A stretch of DNA of 64,000 nt from Albifimbria verrucaria (lineage: Eukaryota; Ascomycota; Sordariomycetes; Hypocreales; Stachybotryaceae). The notes below the pieces were generated by a model, which was not told the DNA's origin, made no database searches, and worked only from the letters and a program-made list of their open reading frames with translations. Positions 44,901-57,404 of the stretch are shown here, piece after piece (positions within the stretch are counted from its first letter, which is position 1; every line of letters begins with the position of its first letter). The translations under genes and the position numbers were made by a program. The stretch lies in NCBI GenBank assembly GCA_020081605.1, contig JAHREC010000055.1, positions 147,333 through 211,332 on the forward strand, in the 5' to 3' direction.

Positions 44901-46777
44901 GCTGGAGTTGATGACTTATAAGACAGCGCAGCAGTACAATACCATCTGGAAAGGGATAAGGAGCTCAGTTCTGGTGTGCTTGCGATGCAAAATGCACGAC
45001 CCAGTGGGCAGAGCGATTGTTTATTGGTGCTGTTCTTCTGGAAGCCGGTCGACATCCCAATCGCGAGTCATGGGATGTCGACCGCCTGCCTGGGTTACCG
45101 ACTGACTACTGGTACAGCGGCAAAATAAGCCTGATGCAAGCAAGTAGCAATACGTTAGCTTATGAAAAATAAAAGCTTGCGATAACAGGGAATTGATGAA
45201 GTGGTACTGACGCGATGACTGGGTTTGAGATGCTGAATTGATCTATGGATGCGAATACTTCCTCTCTTATATAGAAATTCCAGGCTTTGGGGCTGAGCAG
45301 AGCATGAAGGTAAGGCAGACAGGTCAATCCGGGGCAGGCTGCCGGTGGCGTCTGATCATGTCATGATGAAGCGAACCGTGCACACCGGGTGGAAGAGTCG
45401 GATGCTTGTGATTGGTGAGAGTATTTGTTTTTCGGTGCTCAGATATCCTCCTGGACTGTAGTTATTATGATACATCGCAAATGGCTTGTAAAATCCCGAC
45501 TTGTATAACTCCGCCACCCCGCCTATGGTTTCATGAGCATGCATGCGGGCGGAGACAAAACAGGCACCCAGCCACCAATCTGCCCAATCACGGCACAAGG
45601 CCGAGGATTATTTGCAGGCGGCAAGGGCGGGTAATTGTGGTTGAGGAGGCTCAGCTGAAAGTCTAATGTGAAATGTGAGAGAGGCAAGAGGAAGACGATA
45701 CAGCAGCCGATAGGTCTGTATTCATTGATGTGTGGCGCCCAATCCTTCCCTGTTCATGGCCCCCACCGAGGTAAAAATCCTGACAGGCGCAAAATTGAAA
45801 CCATCACGGTGCTTACTTTGTGACATTTGTGGTGTTGAGGGGATAGCCACACCCGTATATTGTTGAAATGAAACAAAATAAAACAAAATAAAACATATAA
45901 AAAGCTCAGTAAAGCTGGAAGACTGTTGACAGTTTAAACAGAGATGGGCGGTGCTATAATGCTGCCTACCGTAGAACGTCAGGGGGTAAGTTATTTGACA
46001 TGCCAACATACTATATGATGACGCTTGAATATTGAATATAGCCGTGCGCCGCATGGTGAAGGCCTTCGGCGTCGTTGCAAAGGAGCCGTAGGTATTGAAA
46101 GGCCCTTATTTCGCGGTCCCGAACCCTTCCGTATCATTCATAATGTAGGCTTGTTTTGGTGTGCGTCTGGCAGGAACGAAATCCCGTTCCATGGCGGTTT
46201 CGACAAGGTCATTGAGAATGCTATAAGTACGTATCAGCGGTATAAGTGCTTGGATTGTAAACATAACGCCGTGGTAGTGGCAGGCCATCTCCTCGCCTGC
46301 TTATGCTGTGATTTCGAAAGAGCTTTGTTTTAACTTGTAGACCGTTGGGCCAACAAAATGCATGATCTAGGTAACCATGGGGCGATCGCCTCTCTAAAGA
46401 AAGCCATGCCGAGTCGTCTCGGTTTGGATAGGACTGTCTGAACACGTAGTGAGCTGCCTTGTGCTTGCCTTGTGCTTAGAAATAGAAGGAAGGACGTAGG
46501 ATGCATGCACCTTGTGTGCGAGCCATCCTATCTGTTTCCGAGAAACGAGAGCGGTGCCGAGTTACGAGCTGTCAAGAAGGCGAACCCCAATCGTACGATA
46601 TGCCATCATCAGGGAACGCAAAAACCCCTTCATCCTACAGAATACTGAGAGCTTTGCAGTGCAGCCTTTGACTCTTGGTCAACCTAGATGTCACTTGATG
46701 TTGAATTCGACAGCGACTGAAGGCTTGCCACCAGCATTTATGAGCGAAAGGAGTGATTAGCCGAACAATCGGATAGT
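41980..46777. other. Longest gene-poor stretch of the window
   Basis: About 4.8 kb with only short ORFs on either strand, none with recognisable motifs; candidates at 43777-44019 (minus) and 43945-44202 (plus) overlap each other and neither is convincing. A perfect hairpin at 45046-45084 and the low-complexity AAAACAAAAT stretch at 45868-45895 are the only notable structures. Confidence 0.45.
45046..45084. repeat. Perfect 14-bp inverted repeat, 11-nt loop
   Basis: CGGTCGACATCCCA (45046-45059) and its exact reverse complement (45071-45084) flank an 11-nt loop. It stands alone in non-coding DNA, so it may be a palindromic protein-binding site, the end of an eroded element, or a structured transcript. 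Confidence 0.9.
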
Positions 46778-48199
46778 TCACAACGATCCCTGTCCCACAA
46801 TACCAGCCTCTTGTAGCCTCTGTTTGAAGTCCTCGACGGCTCCGTTAACCATATTTTTCCAATCAAAATTTCCCAGTCGGTCCATGCGCAATTGGGTGTC
46901 CTCCATCAACTTGTACATATTTTGGCCGTACTCTGGGATATCCCACTTGCCCAGCGCCCCCTGCCTTCGACTGCTGGCCACTACCCACTGTGATCGTTCG
47001 CGTCGAGCCTCGTCATACGCCTTGAACGCTTCTGTCAGCACCGCCGGTTTGGACGCTTTGCTGGCTGCAAGTACCAGTGCCGCCTCCTCAAGCATCGTCA
47101 CCATCACGAGCGCGTCTTCCATACCCATGCCCGCCCCTGCCCCGTGATGAGGAGTCGAAGCATGCGCCGCATCGCCCATCAGTGCCACCTGTCCATCTGC
47201 GTAGCTCCTGAGCGGGTGTTTCAGCGTGTCGAACATGGCCCACCGGTTGAGCTCCTCGGGAAACGTCTCCACAAGACCCCGAATTAGGGGCCGAAATCAG
47301 CGAACGCCTTGACCAAGTCTTCCTTGGAGCCCTTGACTGTGTGAGTGCTCCCTGCAGGCCAATCGTCTTGCTTCACGAAGGCTCCCACATTGAGGAACTT
47401 GTTATCGGCTATCGGGTACGACACCAAATTTGCGCCGGGACCCAGCCACCATATCATCTCGCGAGCGTAGGGACCCATGACTTGCTTCACTTTCTCCATA
47501 GGAATGAGGCAGCGGTATGCACTCTCTTTGGCAAAATGTGCAACTGCACTCGGGTCGCCTTCACCAACGACTATTCGACGCACGCTGGATTTGATGCCAT
47601 CACAGCCGATGACTATTATTTCTTTTATTAGAGCCCCGATACACATCGACAAAGAGTCAACGAAGAGACATCAGCCAGTACCTACCTGCGTCTGCTTCGG
47701 CCACCGAACCGTCTGCAAATTCCATGGAGACCTTTCCGGTGCCTTTTTGTTCAAGTTTGACGAGGCGCTTCTTCAACTTCAAACGACGTTTCGGCAGTAA
47801 TGACAGCATCCCAGCAATGAATTCAGATCGCTTACAAACAGACAGCTCGACGGCTCGCCCCGACAAGACCATATCGGGAAGTTTGTCTACATCTCGAAGG
47901 CGAATATCCTCTTGGTGCGTGCCATCCACCCACTGAATGTTAGGTATGTGAAATGAGATTTTGTTTAGCTGTTCCACAATTTGCTGATCAAGTGCACCCA
48001 TGCACTCCACGATCTTGCTTAGAAAGCCGATACCGACGCCGATATCCTTGATCTTGCTGGCTTGTTCGTAGACAGTAACCGATAGGTTGCGCACGTCAAG
48101 GGCTCGTGCTGCGCAGATGCCAACCACACCACCGCCAATGATGGCAATCTCCAAGGATGTGCCATCACACTGGTCGCTGGTATCCCCGTCCAGTGTCAT
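46778..48199 (-). CDS. FAD-dependent monooxygenase, salicylate-hydroxylase-like
   Basis: Group A flavoprotein aromatic hydroxylase; it would use NAD(P)H and O2 to hydroxylate an aromatic acid or polyketide. Motifs in order: the dinucleotide-binding GGGVVGICAARAL near the N-terminus, the DG motif in VIGCDGIKSSVRR, and the second FAD site ALMGDAAHASTPHHGAGAG. Exon 1 is 48199-47686, the intron 47613-47685 (GTAGGT/AATAG), exon 2 from 47612. The frame stops after FADFGP; one extra C in the run at 47287-47290 continues into RGLVETFPEELNRWAMFD, the expected segment, to the stop at 46778. With that base the coding length is exactly 450 codons, usual for the family. No pathway neighbour, so the substrate is unknown. 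Confidence 0.85.
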
Positions 48200-49651
48200 G
48201 TTGCTAAATTAGGTGAACTGAGCAAATGAGATCAATGATAGTCAGAAATGTGTAAATTAAATCCCTTGATGAATGCTTCTATAACCATATTTATAGAAGT
48301 TCAAACATCCATTCCACGGCTTTCATTTTCAGTCTCTTCTTATCGTTCCCCATAACCTGTGTGGAGCAATATGGGTTCCAAAAATCCTTAGCGTGTCGTG
48401 ATATCCAGTCTTGCCAGATTGTTAATTGAGCCAAGTATGTCTGTGAAATGGAAGCTCTTGAGCTAGTGCTCATGGAAGACAAAGGAGGGCGCTGCTTTTA
48501 GCCCGAGTACATAGGGTCCCACCGATTGCAGAGAAAGCGCGAGGTGCAAAGAAACAGGGATCGTGTAATTCGTGCTTGCAGGAAAATTGGAACGACTTAC
48601 AAGGATACACTGAAATGTTAAATGAATCAAGTCTGATAAGTAACTTGGACTCCTTGGGAGCTCATCTAGAACCCGAAGTCAACCAATCTTGCGCCTCTTC
48701 ATAACAACACGCGCATGCAGTGAGGCTTCTTTAAATAAATGGCCAACTGGATGGAAACATCCGCTAGGTACACGTCGAAGGGGAAGCTTATGAGCACTGT
48801 CATCACTATGAGATTAGAGTAAACGTGGCTCTGATAAGTTCTGCCTGGTACAATGTCGTAGATCAACTGGCGTCGGGGTCAGATACAGTCTAGCAATTCT
48901 GTAGACGGTTCTTAATTCTAAGGAAAATTAATAGACATCTCAAATAGACGAAATGTAAGGGGCCACGTCGAGGGCGCAAGTCGGATCTTCAGACATTCAA
49001 GAATGGTAATGGTTAGCCAGCACCGCTGGCAACCTAAAAGCATCCGCAGATGAGTAAAATCTCAGCCCGAATCAAGCATACAGTATCTTATGGACCGTTC
49101 ATGTCAAACCGCTTCAGTGGTTCCGTACTTAGGGGGCTCTGCATGAAGGTGGAGTTACCTACAATTCGCCCAGCACTGGCAGGGGCTGGAACGTTGGAGG
49201 CGCAGACAACACAGTCAACAGGATCACCTGGTACGTTTATTAAGAAGGATGGCCCAATTGGTTACGCTCGGCAAACATGAATTCGAAGGACAGGTATCTA
49301 TCTGAAGCAGCTGCTTACCGAAACGTTGTAAACCGATTTCTACCCTACACTGTACTGTACGATGAAACTACGGTAAGCAAACAATTGACAATGCATGTTT
49401 GAAAAAACAACGTCTTAAGCCTGCAAAGCTAAAGAGATCATCGCCAAAATATAGTTGACAGGATACTAAGGGCCCCAAATACAGGGTTTAGCAGATATCC
49501 CTAGGACAAGTCCATCCGACATGACTCAGAGCACATGACAGGTTCCTGCTTCGCAAACGTGAACAATTGTTATGGTCCCATATCCTCTTCCAAATCCAAA
49601 TCCCCACCTTTGACGGGCCGTTTGTCTTTCTTTGTTCACTGTAAACAGGTT
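48200..49651. other. Intergenic
   Basis: Includes a 63-codon minus-strand ORF (48482-48291; WQDWISRHAKDFWNPYC) with plausible composition but no known family. It could be a small gene or an exon. Nothing else supported. Confidence 0.35.
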
Positions 49652-49795
49652 AGCTTGTATCGTCATTCATCATAAGTCAATACCTGGTGGATACGTCTGG
49701 TGGAGTATAAGGTAAATTGCCCACTTAGTCTAGTGCTTCTAGGACAGATGAGGAATTAACAAAACGGTGGAATACCACAGACGGCACCAGGGGGT
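49652..49795. repeat. Dispersed repeat, copy 1 (related to 54980-55258)
   Basis: Shares with the second copy GGACAGATGAGGAATT, ACAAAACGGTGGA, ACCAGGGGG, CTGGTGGAGT and GTAAATT in the same order. The core (about 49682-49793) has imperfect inverted ends starting CCTGGTG and ending CACCAGG, and is flanked by TA, compatible with a small inverted-repeat element. Confidence 0.65.
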
Positions 49796-49971
49796 AACTG
49801 GGGCAGTCCATCTAACGAAGGCTCGTGAATCTTAGGTTCGTCGACACACACCCAACAGCTCCTCTCACCGTCCGCCAACCTCACCTCATCATCCCCGCAC
49901 TTATCGTCCCTGCTGATGGCTGCTGGATTAAGAGCACAAGCAACCGCAAGGAGTGAGCATCTGCATCGACC

Positions 49972-50776
49972 ATGCCTTTCGAAGTGAGTTTAATTCCGCA
50001 CTAAACAACTCGTTGCTCAACCCAATAGCAGACAGTCTCCCTGTCGGAGGGTGAGGAAAACAAGGGCCATGCGAAGGCTGTGTACACTCATCCTCTTCAC
50101 AGAAGCAGCCAGTCACTGAATGAGGAGAACCCCACCAATGAAGCGGGTTTTGCGAGAAGATGACATCGCATGGTCTACCGCCGCATCGACTCATGTTGCC
50201 ACCAAGGACCCTACCAAGGCCCGCCGCGTATATCTTCCAAATGAGCTCTGGTTACGAATCATCAAGCCCGCTATGACCAGTCGATATCCCATTATTGATC
50301 CACTTTGACCACTTACCTCCGAGAATCTGGCTGAGAAGGAGAGCAAGGCCGGAGATCAAGTTGCCATCCATCTCCTCGCAACTTGCAAAGCCAACTACAC
50401 CGAGGAAGCAAAATCTTGTGGGAGGAAAATGAGTTTACCTTTACTACCCCACAAGCTCTCCGCAACTTTGCCAAGCTCAAGGCTGAGTTTCGCAACAAAA
50501 TCAAGCATGTCAACCTGCACATCGTCACACAATATTCTGGTCACCAGCATCGCTGTTACAAGTTCCATCGCCAATACGATTGGTCTCTAGATGGGGACCC
50601 TCGTCGCACGTTCAACCTTCGGCTGAAACAGTCTCCCACCCACGGCAGCTGCAGAGACCCTCAGCTTCATGAAGCTCCTTTGCTTCAAGGAACTGCTCAG
50701 AGATACGCGAAACAACCCCTCGGAAAATCCTCTGCCCTCTCTCACGTCGATGCACATTGATATGATTGACTTATAA
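49972..50776 (+). CDS. F-box-like protein of a fungal family, several frame breaks
   Basis: Starts ATG CCT TTC GAA at 49972; a 48-nt intron (49984-50031, GTGAGT/AGCAG, CACTAAAC branch site) joins in phase to an acidic N-terminal segment. Frame changes then occur near 50150, 50310, 50405 and 50640. Pieces in order: REDDIAWSTAAS, an F-box-like YLPNELWLRIIKPA, LLATCKANYTEE, KILWEENEFTFTTPQALRNF, KIKHVNLHIVTQYS, and an ending LLCFKELLRDTRNNPSENPL with a stop at 50774-50776. The central block is a pattern I know from uncharacterised fungal F-box-type proteins (tree-like families, function unknown). Four breaks in 800 bp make decay as likely as sequencing error. Confidence 0.5.
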
Positions 50777-52233
50777 ACATTTATTCAGAGCATCCCACAG
50801 CATTATACTATTCCGGATGCGAGCTATGCATGGAACCTACACAGAAAGGAAGGAAGGACTCGATATTGTACTTGAATCACAAGACAGCTGTGATTGAATT
50901 TTCGAAAGCAGCGCTAGAATATCCTCATTTAGATATTTAGGTGTGGTTCTTAACTTTCATCACCCGAGCCTGTTAGAGGAACAGGTTCAACCAATTCGGC
51001 TCCTAAGCATGAAACTACTTAGGCGATGCCTCGATAAAATTGTACAAAGGATAAGGTTGCATTGGGATGCCATGCCATGGCGTCATATTTTGTCTAGAAT
51101 GAGCTGGGAGCCGAGCGTTGATAGTGTGGAGATAGATGATTAGCGTCACATTACCGTGTTTCCCAGCCATCAGTATATACCGCTTATATTCCGGACCGGT
51201 GAGCTTTACTTAGCAATTCTTTTCACTTTCCTCCCGCCACCGTCGACCAATCTGTGTCTTGTTTACACTCAAGAGCAACGAATGCAACCCTGAGTGAACA
51301 TGCTTAGAGGCTATCGGTCTATGGATTGATAGTTAGCATTCTTTTGCATAGGTAACTAAAGGTCCTAGCCAGGTACCCAATTTGATTGTTTCTAAGGTTC
51401 TATCTTGGCAATCGGTCTTGGCCAATAGCACGGCAATTTGCTCTACAAGCTTATGTTCCCCAAGGTCTGATGATTGCTACAGAGGAGATCCAAACTTCCC
51501 TAGTATCTCTTCCTGGTTTACCTGGGGTGCAGTTAACCTTTCCCGTAGCTTTTGCTACCCATGCGTTCAAAACTTCAGTTCAGTGCTTGCTAGGCTATAG
51601 CCTTCTGTCGTATGGAGATCACTCTACCTGCATAGGACATGACTGGGTTTCATTTTTTGACTCAATGAATAGATCGAGTGGTTTTCTTTACACGCCGAAC
51701 TACTCAATAATGCTATGGGTCTTCTTAATCAGGCTCTTGTGAGTAACGGCTTGAGTTGAAGTGGGCTTAAGATGCTTAGAGGGTCTAAACTAACAATGGT
51801 AATGTGCTCCGTTGGTTAAGATACCTGGCATGACCATAAAATACTACGAGAATGGACCAAGTCTGCTTTCAAGTAGTCGTCGGAAACACGGGCTGTATGA
51901 ATTCGTCGCGTCTGTGACATAACTCTCGAAACCTGGCATCTTAGCCTGCCGCCGCGCACCGGATTGCGGCCCAATGTGACATGAGAGACTGTCATTGGTG
52001 GCCTCGCGCGAATACTGTCTACGGGTGTCACCAATTGTGATATCTGCTGACAGCGTGTGACGGAGGGTGGGAATTGGCCACCAGTTATCAGCAATCACTC
52101 CTGGGCAGCATTACTCGTTTCTTTCCTTCAAAAACGCAACTTCTCCTGACCTCCTGTGTTCTGTGCTACCTGCAATCTCGTTGGCCGCGGCGGTGATCAT
52201 TGGACTCGCATTATCGCCTTCCTTGTTTTGACA
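50777..52233. other. Intergenic upstream of the HeLo gene
   Basis: Short ORFs only. A plus-strand ORF at 51386-51742 has a membrane-like composition but no recognisable family, and is not called. Confidence 0.4.
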
Positions 52234-54268
52234 ATGGCCGAACTACTATCGATTATGGGAGTCGGGCTGGGCGCAGCCTCACTTTTGTTACAGCTCACTG
52301 ATGAGTGCATCAAGAGTAAGTAGATCGGTGGTAATCAGGCATGATTGATTCTGACCGCCCCTTAGAATATCATTTCCTCACAGAAGCCATCGGAATGCCC
52401 GAGTCGCTGAGGTATCTTCAAGTTCGGCTGCAAATGGAGCAGCAGAGATTCCTGAACTTCGTTCGTGAAGCAGAGCTGCTATCAGCCGACGGCAAACTGT
52501 GTGCCATCCTCCGGATCAATCCGTCTGTCTTGCAATCGGTGCTGATTGAAATGAAAGACTCTATGGAGTCGTTCGAAGAGGCTCAAGAAAAATACAACTC
52601 CTCCGTTCCACAAAATAATACTATTGACTGGGATGATAGTAAAGAGCCTCAAACAGATGCAATGAGGTTGCTGTTCACAAGCCTAAAAGGTAAACTCCGA
52701 ACTGAATCAGAAGCTCCACTAGCGAAAGATTCCCGCCTCAACAATCTAACTTCTATTGGTGAGCGGGTGAGCAACAGTGCACGCAAACTCGGCACTGTTC
52801 TCACCGATCGCAAACGATTTTCATGGGTTGCTGTTGACCAGAAAAAACTGGAAGCTTTATTGTCCAAGCTTGGCCATCTCAACTCTTTCCTCGCTTCGCT
52901 TCTAGATTCCTCGCAGGTAGCGAAACTAGAGAAGAGCCTTGAGAGGACTTATCTGGAAATGCTACACATTCGCACTGATCTTAAAGATTTAAAGATACTC
53001 AGTGAAGCACTACAACCACATGGCGCGGATATATGCGGTGATACTTTACTCGGTACTGGTAGATCTCAGACGTTGACACAGAACTTCATTCAGGAGTACG
53101 TAGGAGCTGACGAAAGAAGAAGAGAATACATCCGAAATTTGACAGCGATCAAAATGGATAGACTGAAAATCGACTTAACCAATAATTTGCTTCATGAATT
53201 AGACACAAGCAATACCGATACTTTACTCGACATATCTTCCATAGCCAAGGCCTACTCGGGAAATAAGTACGGAATTCAAAATCTTCTAGAAGAACGAACC
53301 GTATTCCTTTGGAATGGCCGCTCCATCTGGATCGAATGGATGAGTTCTGCATCTGCTCGCTTTGCGAAGGAATACAAAAAGGGACTTATCAGGAAGAGAG
53401 TTTCCATGTTGGCAGGCCTTTTATGCAGGAACTACCACTAGGTTTCCGGACCCCCTTTGCTTGGGATACATCGTGCATGAGGAAGAAGACGTGGAACCAA
53501 TGCTTGGCCTTGTATTCGAACAGACCTTATCGTTCAACCTTAGGTCACAGCTTACCACCCTTCGTGATCTCCTAGTTCGGGGGCGAAGCCTCCTTTGTCA
53601 AAGCGAATTGCACTCTCGGCCTCTCTAGCCGAATGTGTGCAAAGCTTTCATCTTGTGGACTGGTTGCATAAAGGCCTACGCAGTGACAACATCATCTTCT
53701 TCGAGGGCTACGCAATCCCATTTGATCTCAGTAGACCTCATATTACAGGATTTGACTTATCCAGGCCCGACAATGAAGGCGACATGACGATCAAGCCGGC
53801 CAATAATCTCTTGCTAGATTTGTATCGACATCCACGCACGCAGTCCGGAGACGCGGTCAATCCATACCGAAAATGCTACGATCTTTACAGTTTAGGTATC
53901 ATATTACTTGAGGTCATTTGCTGGAGTCCGATTGAAGATATATTGCATATATGGCCGTCTACAATTACACAGAGTATTGTCCGGCAGGTTAAGAGCCAGC
54001 TTCTAGGGGCAGAGATAGATAAATCTTGCCCAGTAAATGGCGACATGTTGCCTATCCTGGGTCTAAGCAGTCGCTCTACTTACAAAAAGCCGCGCATGAA
54101 GGAGGCGATGCCTATGGGGATATTATTGAGCGTTGTCTTACAGCAGATGAGATAGAGAAGCATATTAGCAGAGATGAGTTGCCTTCGGCTCTTCATACCT
54201 TTTATCTTGCGCTGCATAAAGACGTTACAACAAAACTTCGGGAGATGGCGCGAGCGCTTGCTTCTTAA
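52234..54268 (+). CDS. HeLo-domain protein with C-terminal pseudokinase
   Basis: N-terminal HeLo (prion-inhibition and propagation) domain, the membrane-targeting cell-death module of fungal HET-S: exon 1 (52234-52315) encodes MAELLSIMGVGLGAASLLLQ, and intron 52316-52365 (GTAAGT/CTTAG) leads in phase to YHFLTEAIGMPESLRYLQVR and a long helical body. The C-terminal part is kinase-like: CLGYIVHEEEDVEP, KPPLSKRIALSASLAECVQS, then WLHKGLRSDNIIFF in place of the HRD loop (the catalytic Asp is Gly), GFDLSRP in place of DFG, and YDLYSLGIILLEV. So the kinase fold is probably inactive. One-base additions at the CC 53417-53418, C run 53451-53455, G run 53579-53583 and G run 54059-54061 restore one frame. 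Presumed cytosolic until triggered, acting in self/non-self or immune-like cell death. Confidence 0.8.
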
Positions 54269-54979
54269 ACCAATAATAAATAGCAGGCGATAAAGCTACT
54301 AGTAACATAATTTTTTTCATATATTATTCATTGTCGATTCATCATTACAGTAAGAAAGTCAGTTTACCAAACCCACAGTTTTGCCACCATCCTGACAGTG
54401 TCCGCGAATCCTCTTATAGTCACCTGCTTTTCAGCCCATCACCACTCAGCTCACCACTGCTGACTTAATCCGTACGCTATTGTGGTTGCGTAGCCGTGAA
54501 ACTGGGTGGGGCCCTGAATAATGTTCTGGACTTGAGTATTCTGGCTCCTTGACCGTCCATGTTTCCGTTCACTATGCCTGGAATCCATAGTATGAGATCA
54601 AGTAGAGGGCATCCGATGGGTAGCAATATGCGCCTAATCTCAAGACACCGCTTCTCAGATCCAATTTCGCAGCCTATTTGTCTCTACATTCAAGTCAAAA
54701 CCTCGCACAGACTTGAAGTTTAGCCCAGATACAGGGTAAATCGCGATGATGGCAAAGCGCCATCCCAACGTAAGGCTATGCTAGTGCAAACCAGTCCTGC
54801 TGAATTGGCATCTTAATAACCATATTCATGGCTCATAAGTACAGTAATAACTAAGCATGTAGTGCCGTACCTGGCTCAGTAAGGCGCGCGGCATCGAACT
54901 ACCAAGATATGTGTGGGCCACACACCTCGTCTACGGATTTGTACCTGAGCAGCATCACACACACTGAGGCCGAGGGCGT
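54269..54979. other. Intergenic
   Basis: Follows the HeLo gene. AT-rich start (54270-54360). No gene seen. Confidence 0.5.
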
Positions 54980-55258
54980 ATCATCATTGACCATAAATCG
55001 TTATCCAGTGGGAATGCCTGGTGGAGTGCAGAGTAAATTACGACTTGATCTAGTCCTTCCGTTCTCGTCGGTGGGCTGGAAGATTGGTCCGCCGATAAAC
55101 CTGAGATATGAAGGAACAAAATGAGAGATTACCCCACAGAAATCCAGGATGGTGTTAGATCGCAGAGGCAAACCTCCACCCAATTACTGGTACGAAAGCA
55201 ACTAGGACAGATGAGGAATTCACAAAACGGTGGAGTGCCCCGTACCGGAACCAGGGGG
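54980..55258. repeat. Dispersed repeat, copy 2 (related to 49652-49795)
   Basis: Same ordered blocks as copy 1 (CTGGTGGAGT, GTAAATTA, TCTAGT, then CTAGGACAGATGAGGAATT, ACAAAACGGTGGA, ACCAGGGGG), but with about 130 bp extra between the left and right halves (about 55060-55196). Together the copies bracket the HeLo-pseudokinase gene and its upstream F-box-like neighbour. Confidence 0.65.
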
Positions 55259-55393
55259 ACATAAGAGCAAATATATGAGAAATTGCTCCGGGAGCAGTCA
55301 CTTGAATAAACACAACAAAGCTACAGTAAAATGCGGCAACGATGCGACCTCTCGACTCATAAACGCACAGCCCTCGGACTAAGTCAAAGACGC

Positions 55394-56467
55394 CATGGAT
55401 TTGTTGCTTGATCTTCCAGTAGAATTAGTGCTCAGGATTCTGCAACACTTGGACATCCCCAGTTGGCTGTCATGCTATGCCACAGCATACAAATGCAGAG
55501 CTGCATCTGCAAGCACATGATAACATTGCCATCGGGAGTGAATACGATGGACAGCCACAGCCGAACCTTACTTTCGTACGCGGCGGAAAGGGGTTACGCG
55601 GCTGCCGTCAATTTTATCATCAAAACCGAAGGGCGACTTCTAGATCTGGCAGGTAAAACTTACCGACAGCCTTGACGTTGGCTGTGATGAATGGTCACGA
55701 AGCTGTTGTGCAGGAGCTCCTGAAAACGGGAGAGCCGGACGTGAACGCGGTCGACTTTTTTGATGAGACGGCATTATCATACGCTGTGAAGATGCGTCAC
55801 CATAACATTGTCGACCTCCTCTTGCGCTCGGGAAATGTGACCTGGGAAAACAAAAAGTACCCGACGCCGCTCCACATCGCCGCGACGTATGGATGTGGTC
55901 AGTTCACCCAAAGATTTCTACATCTGGAGGATACTGACCTAAATGCCGTGGATTGCTATGGACGAACGCCATTGTCGATTGCAGCATGGAAGGGCCATGA
56001 TCTCGTGATCGAGCTTCTCATTAGCACAGGGAAGGCCGACTTAGATTCCCCAGATGCAAGTGGCAAGACGCCATTGTCACACGCTGCTACGTATGATCAC
56101 TTAGCCATAGCGAAAAGACTCCTCGACACGGGGAAGGTGGATGTAAACTCACAATGTAAAGCCGGTCAGACACCACTCTATTGGGCGGCTGAACTGGGTT
56201 TGAGTTCCATGGTCGATCTTCTCACGAAAGCTAAACGGGGTGCAGTTGGATATGCCAAACGTCTGTGGTCGTACGCCGCTGATACAGGCCGTCAGGCATG
56301 GTCGAGAGGCTGTTGTGAAGATCCTCCTAGATACGGGAGGGGTGAATGTGAATGCGATAGATCAGCTGGGGTTATCGTCACTGGTATACGCGTCAAGATC
56401 TGGTTATTATGGTATTGTTAAGTTTATCGAGGACACGGGGCATGTTATGGTCGAAAAATGCAAATGA
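55394..56467 (+). CDS. F-box protein with ankyrin repeats, frame breaks at homopolymers
   Basis: An F-box core starts the protein (LPVELVLRILQHLDIPSWL). The first frame ends at 55520, and another carries TLLSYAAERGYAAAVNFIIK, a first ankyrin repeat. A T added at 55672-55673 continues into TLAVMNGHEAVVQELLKTG and then DETALSYAVKMRHHNIVDLL, TPLHIAATYGC, GRTPLSIAAWKGHDLVIELL, GKTPLSHAATYDHLAIAKRLL and GQTPLYWAAELGLSSMVDLL. A G added at 56237-56240 leads to GRTPLIQAVRHGREAVVKIL and a last repeat, with a stop at 56467. About eight or nine ankyrin repeats in all. Such proteins probably couple Skp1 binding (F-box) to protein recognition (ankyrin). The first join is the least certain. Confidence 0.72.
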
Positions 56468-57404
56468 AAACGTTTTGGGATTGGGTAGTACCATGAACCA
56501 ACCAAGGTGCAGGAAATGTTTATGAAGGGACAACATATCGCATGTGGAATTTAGCACCGGGGATGCATATGACCCAAGGGATGGTCAATCTGCCATCCAT
56601 ACGAAAGACTTTGCAAGCCCAAGTTCAAGGCCGTCTCGCCTCTCTAACATCATCTTGGCGTTTCTCTCTTCGGATGATGAGGCAGGTAAGACCGGCCAAG
56701 ATCACACCAGTGCTCTATGCATTTGCTCTTCTCGTCACTTGTGCTAGCTCACAAACAACCCACCTTCCGTGAAGGTGGAACTAAGAACATCGCACTGTAT
56801 TCTCCCAAGTAGTTTTCCTTTCATTTTTTTCTTTGTGTTTTTATATTGTATTTCCACCCCCATGCACCCTGTTTTCCCCTTTTTCCCTACTTCCTTTTCC
56901 TTGTTCTTTGGAAACGTGGATCTTAAGGCATCATTGACGTTGAGATAACAACTTACCTCATGTGCTCGATGCTCTACATTGAGTTGCTTAGAGCAAGCAA
57001 TATATACCGCCAAGGACAGATTGATAAACACCCATCGCCGCACACACGTTCTTGAACGGAGGTATTGACAAGGAAACAACCATGCTCTCGACCCCTAGCT
57101 TGCCATGTCTGCTATCTGGCATATTCTCGGCTCTCAGCATTTTGGTTAAATACAACTCTTTCCGCTAGTAATTATATCCATGTTCCTGAATGATGTCTTG
57201 TGCATCACGACTTTCGAAATAATAGACTGGCTCAAATTTACCGGTACCTAACTCTTCCATTCGAATGTACACATCTATTATCTCGCCGCCCGCAACAATA
57301 TTCTAACACTATCCTTTAGAAATACAATATAGCACATTGCTGTCATGGCAACAAATAATCGTCAATTAAAAGACGGTCCCGCGGACGACTCATTAAACAT
57401 TGAA
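56468..57404. other. Intergenic between convergent genes
   Basis: Pyrimidine-rich stretch at 56805-56915. No supported ORF. Confidence 0.5.

Noticed and set aside
46778..48199. Secondary-metabolite gene cluster around the FAD monooxygenase
   Set aside because: No polyketide synthase, peptide synthetase, terpene cyclase, P450 or cluster regulator lies within the window.
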